7,704 bases of DNA, from the NCBI GenBank assembly GCA_903904495.1, contig CAIVCU010000265.1, forward strand, positions 1-7,704, written 5' to 3'. A model generated the notes under the pieces. It ran no database searches. It had not been told where the DNA came from and saw only the letters and a program-made list of their open reading frames with translations. This document shows, in pieces, positions 6,024 through 7,704 of this stretch. The translations under genes and the position numbers were made by a program. Origin of the DNA: an uncultured Chlorobiaceae bacterium. GTDB lineage: Bacteria; Bacteroidota; Chlorobiia; Chlorobiales; Chlorobiaceae. Numbering within the stretch: position 1 is the stretch's first letter; every line of letters begins with the position of its first letter.

Positions 6024-7704
6024 TTAAGCTGCGCGTTCAGGGTGATCGGTACAATAGCGTTCGATGAGGCGGATAAAACGACGCCCATAGCGTTCAAGCT
6101 TGACTTCTCCAACTCCTGAAACCGCCAGCATGGATTCAGCAGTACGGGGAAACATTGATGCCATCTCATGAAGAGAAGGGTCTGAAAAAACCATGTAAGG
6201 CGGAATGCCCTGCTCTTTGGATATCTCCTTGCGAAGAACTCTCAGAAGTTCAAAAAGCTCTGGATCATAGGGAGCTCCCGACACTTCAATGACGTTATGC
6301 CGTTCTCTTTCTTTCTTTTTATCCACAATCTGCACCATATCGATACTCTCCTGATGTTTCAGAATCTGAACAGCCTTTGGCAAAAGAAAAAGTGTCGGAT
6401 AGAGTCCTTCTGATTTTTCAATAACTTTTTGAGCCAGAAGTTCATCAACGAGTTGCCTCCAGTATTGTTTGTTTTTACTCTTGCCTACTCCAAAGGTTTT
6501 AAGACGATCATGTCCAAAATCACGTATTTTCCGGTTATTACTTCCAATGACGATATCGACAATATGCATCGCTCCGAACCGCTCTTCAGTGCGGACAATG
6601 GCTGAAAGCAGCATCTGTGCATCGCGCGTACAGTCAACTACTTCACGGGTACCAAGGCAGATATCGCACGAACTGCAATTAACATGCGGATAGTGTTCAC
6701 CAAAATAGTCAAGGAGGCTTCGGCGCCGGCAAACAGAGGTTGAGGCAAAGGAAACAACTTTCGAAAGCGCTTCAAGTGCCCTTTTCCGTTCAGTTTCGTC
6801 AATCATAGCATCGATAAAGAAGCGTAGCTTGCTGATATCACCATGAGAAAAGAGAAGGGTACATTGCGCAGCTTCACCGTCGCGACCTGCCCGGCCCGTT
6901 TCCTGATAGTAGTTTTCGATGCTTTTTGGAAGGTCGGCATGAATCACAAAACGGATATTGGATTTATCGATACCCATTCCGAAAGCGATTGTGGCCACGA
7001 TGACATCGACTTCATCGCGAATGAAGGCTTCCTGATGTCTTTTGCGATCGTCATCACTGAGACCCGCGTGATAAGGGAGGGCACGAAACCCTTTTGCCTT
7101 GAGGGTCTCTGCTGTATCGTGAACGCTTTTGCGACTGGTACGATATATAATACCAGCTTTACCCTCGTTCTTTTTTAAGAGTGAAACAAGCTGTGCGTCT
7201 ACATTTTCTTTAAACCGCACATCGTAAGAAAGGTTTGGACGATCAAACGAGGCCCTGACAATGAAGGGATTGCGGAGAGCAAGTTTATCAAGAATATCCT
7301 GCTGAACTACATGAGTGGCTGTAGCTGTAAATGCAGCAACAGGGAGATCGGGAAAGAGGGTAACCAGAGCGGAAAGAGAGAGATAGTCGGGCCGGAAATC
7401 GTGTCCCCACTCTGAAATACAGTGAGCTTCATCAATCACTGCCATACTGATCTTCACCCTGCCAAGCATTTCCCTGAAACTGTCAAGAGAAAAGCGCTCA
7501 GGAGCAACATAGAGCAGATCAAGAGAGTTGGAGAGAAGCTGCTTGATCACTTTGTCCCGCTCTTCGGGCATGAGAGAGCTGTTCAAGAACGCCGCGCGAA
7601 TACCATTAACCCTTGCCCCATCAACCTGATCTTTCATCAGCGAGATAAGAGGACTTATCACTATGCAAGTTCCGGGCAGCAAGACAGCGGGAAGCTGGTA
7701 ACAG
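6024..7704 (-). CDS. recQ: ATP-dependent DNA helicase RecQ (N-terminus beyond right edge)
   Basis: The visible 559 residues begin CYQLPAVLLPG, which is the tail of helicase motif I (GKSLCYQLPA), so the ATP-binding lysine and ~50-60 residues lie outside the window. The TTG at 7682 is an internal leucine codon, not a start. Counting from that first Cys: motif Ia PLISLMKDQVDG at 18-29, DEAH box with the RecQ aromatic-rich loop (DEAHCISEWGHDFRPDY) at 91-107, motif III FTATAT at 125-130, motif IV GIIYRTSRK at 184-192, motif V ATIAFGMGIDK at 237-247, and motif VI QETGRAGRDG at 267-276. The zinc site has C325, C343, C346 and C349. A winged-helix RQC region follows (~357-452), then one HRDC domain (~478-552). 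The complete protein would be ~610-620 aa, like E. coli RecQ. It unwinds DNA 3'-to-5' in recombination and fork repair. All visible motifs are intact. The RQC winged helix is the part that binds the SSB acidic tip in E. coli, and the next gene encodes a protein with such a tip. Confidence 0.96.
   Translation of the reverse strand, partial: CYQLPAVLLPGTCIVISPLISLMKDQVDGARVNGIRAAFLNSSLMPEERDKVIKQLLSNSLDLLYVAPERFSLDSFREMLGRVKISMAVIDEAHCISEWGHDFRPDYLSLSALVTLFPDLPVAAFTATATHVVQQDILDKLALRNPFIVRASFDRPNLSYDVRFKENVDAQLVSLLKKNEGKAGIIYRTSRKSVHDTAETLKAKGFRALPYHAGLSDDDRKRHQEAFIRDEVDVIVATIAFGMGIDKSNIRFVIHADLPKSIENYYQETGRAGRDGEAAQCTLLFSHGDISKLRFFIDAMIDETERKRALEALSKVVSFASTSVCRRRSLLDYFGEHYPHVNCSSCDICLGTREVVDCTRDAQMLLSAIVRTEERFGAMHIVDIVIGSNNRKIRDFGHDRLKTFGVGKSKNKQYWRQLVDELLAQKVIEKSEGLYPTLFLLPKAVQILKHQESIDMVQIVDKKKERERHNVIEVSGAPYDPELFELLRVLRKEISKEQGIPPYMVFSDPSLHEMASMFPRTAESMLAVSGVGEVKLERYGRRFIRLIERYCTDHPERAA

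Noticed and set aside
7680..7682. TTG as the recQ start codon
   Set aside because: The frame stays open to the window edge and the extra residues CYQLPAV complete RecQ motif I, so this is an internal leucine codon in a truncated gene.
1..7704. CRISPR arrays, tRNA or rRNA genes, insertion sequences, defence or phage genes
   Set aside because: No regularly spaced repeats, cloverleaf, transposase motifs or terminal inverted repeats were seen; nearly all of the window is accounted for by housekeeping-type genes.

Overview
The window reads as chromosomal DNA from a green sulfur bacterium (Chlorobiales, such as Chlorobium or Prosthecochloris) or a close relative in the Bacteroidota/Chlorobiota group. 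This is inferred from protein character. A fused FAD/Fe-S dehydrogenase with an N-terminal DUF3683-like region and a DUF3127-type OB-fold protein with an SSB-like acidic tip both fit that group. No rRNA or other taxonomic marker is present, so the assignment is moderate. Every recognised gene lies on the minus strand, so transcription runs from high to low coordinates.

In transcription order: (1) 7704-6024 is recQ, a DNA helicase whose first ~50-60 residues lie beyond the right edge. (2) 6023-5853 is a 171-bp intergenic region with a good sigma70-type promoter (TTGACA, 17 bp, TAAATA) and, downstream of it, a hairpin plus T-tract that looks like an intrinsic terminator. (3) 5852-5487 is a 121-aa DUF3127 (SSB-like) protein ending DDDCPF. 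(4) 5439-4867 is a DnaQ-family DEDDh 3'-5' exonuclease. (5) 4814-4056 is a classical short-chain dehydrogenase/reductase. (6) 3986-330 is a 1218-aa fusion of a GlcD-type flavin dehydrogenase and a GlcF-type iron-sulfur subunit. (7) 329-134 is a 196-bp intergenic region with a promoter whose -10 overlaps a near-perfect Fur box. (8) 133-1 is the start of an exported protein that runs off the left edge.

Functionally there are two blocks. RecQ, the SSB-like protein and the exonuclease form a DNA-processing neighbourhood; the SSB-like acidic tip is the kind of peptide that in E. coli SSB binds RecQ directly. The SDR and the large flavin/Fe-S dehydrogenase are redox enzymes, probably for a 2-hydroxy acid such as lactate or glycolate or a related alcohol/ketone. 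Genes 3 to 6 are spaced by 47, 52 and 69 bp with no terminator seen between them, so they may be one transcript even though the functions differ. The exported protein is a separate, probably iron-repressed unit.

The most interesting points are the recQ/SSB-like/exonuclease cluster, the terminator that lies between the DUF3127 promoter and its gene (possible attenuation), and the Fur site. I did not find a clearly new multi-gene system, mobile element, CRISPR array, tRNA or rRNA.
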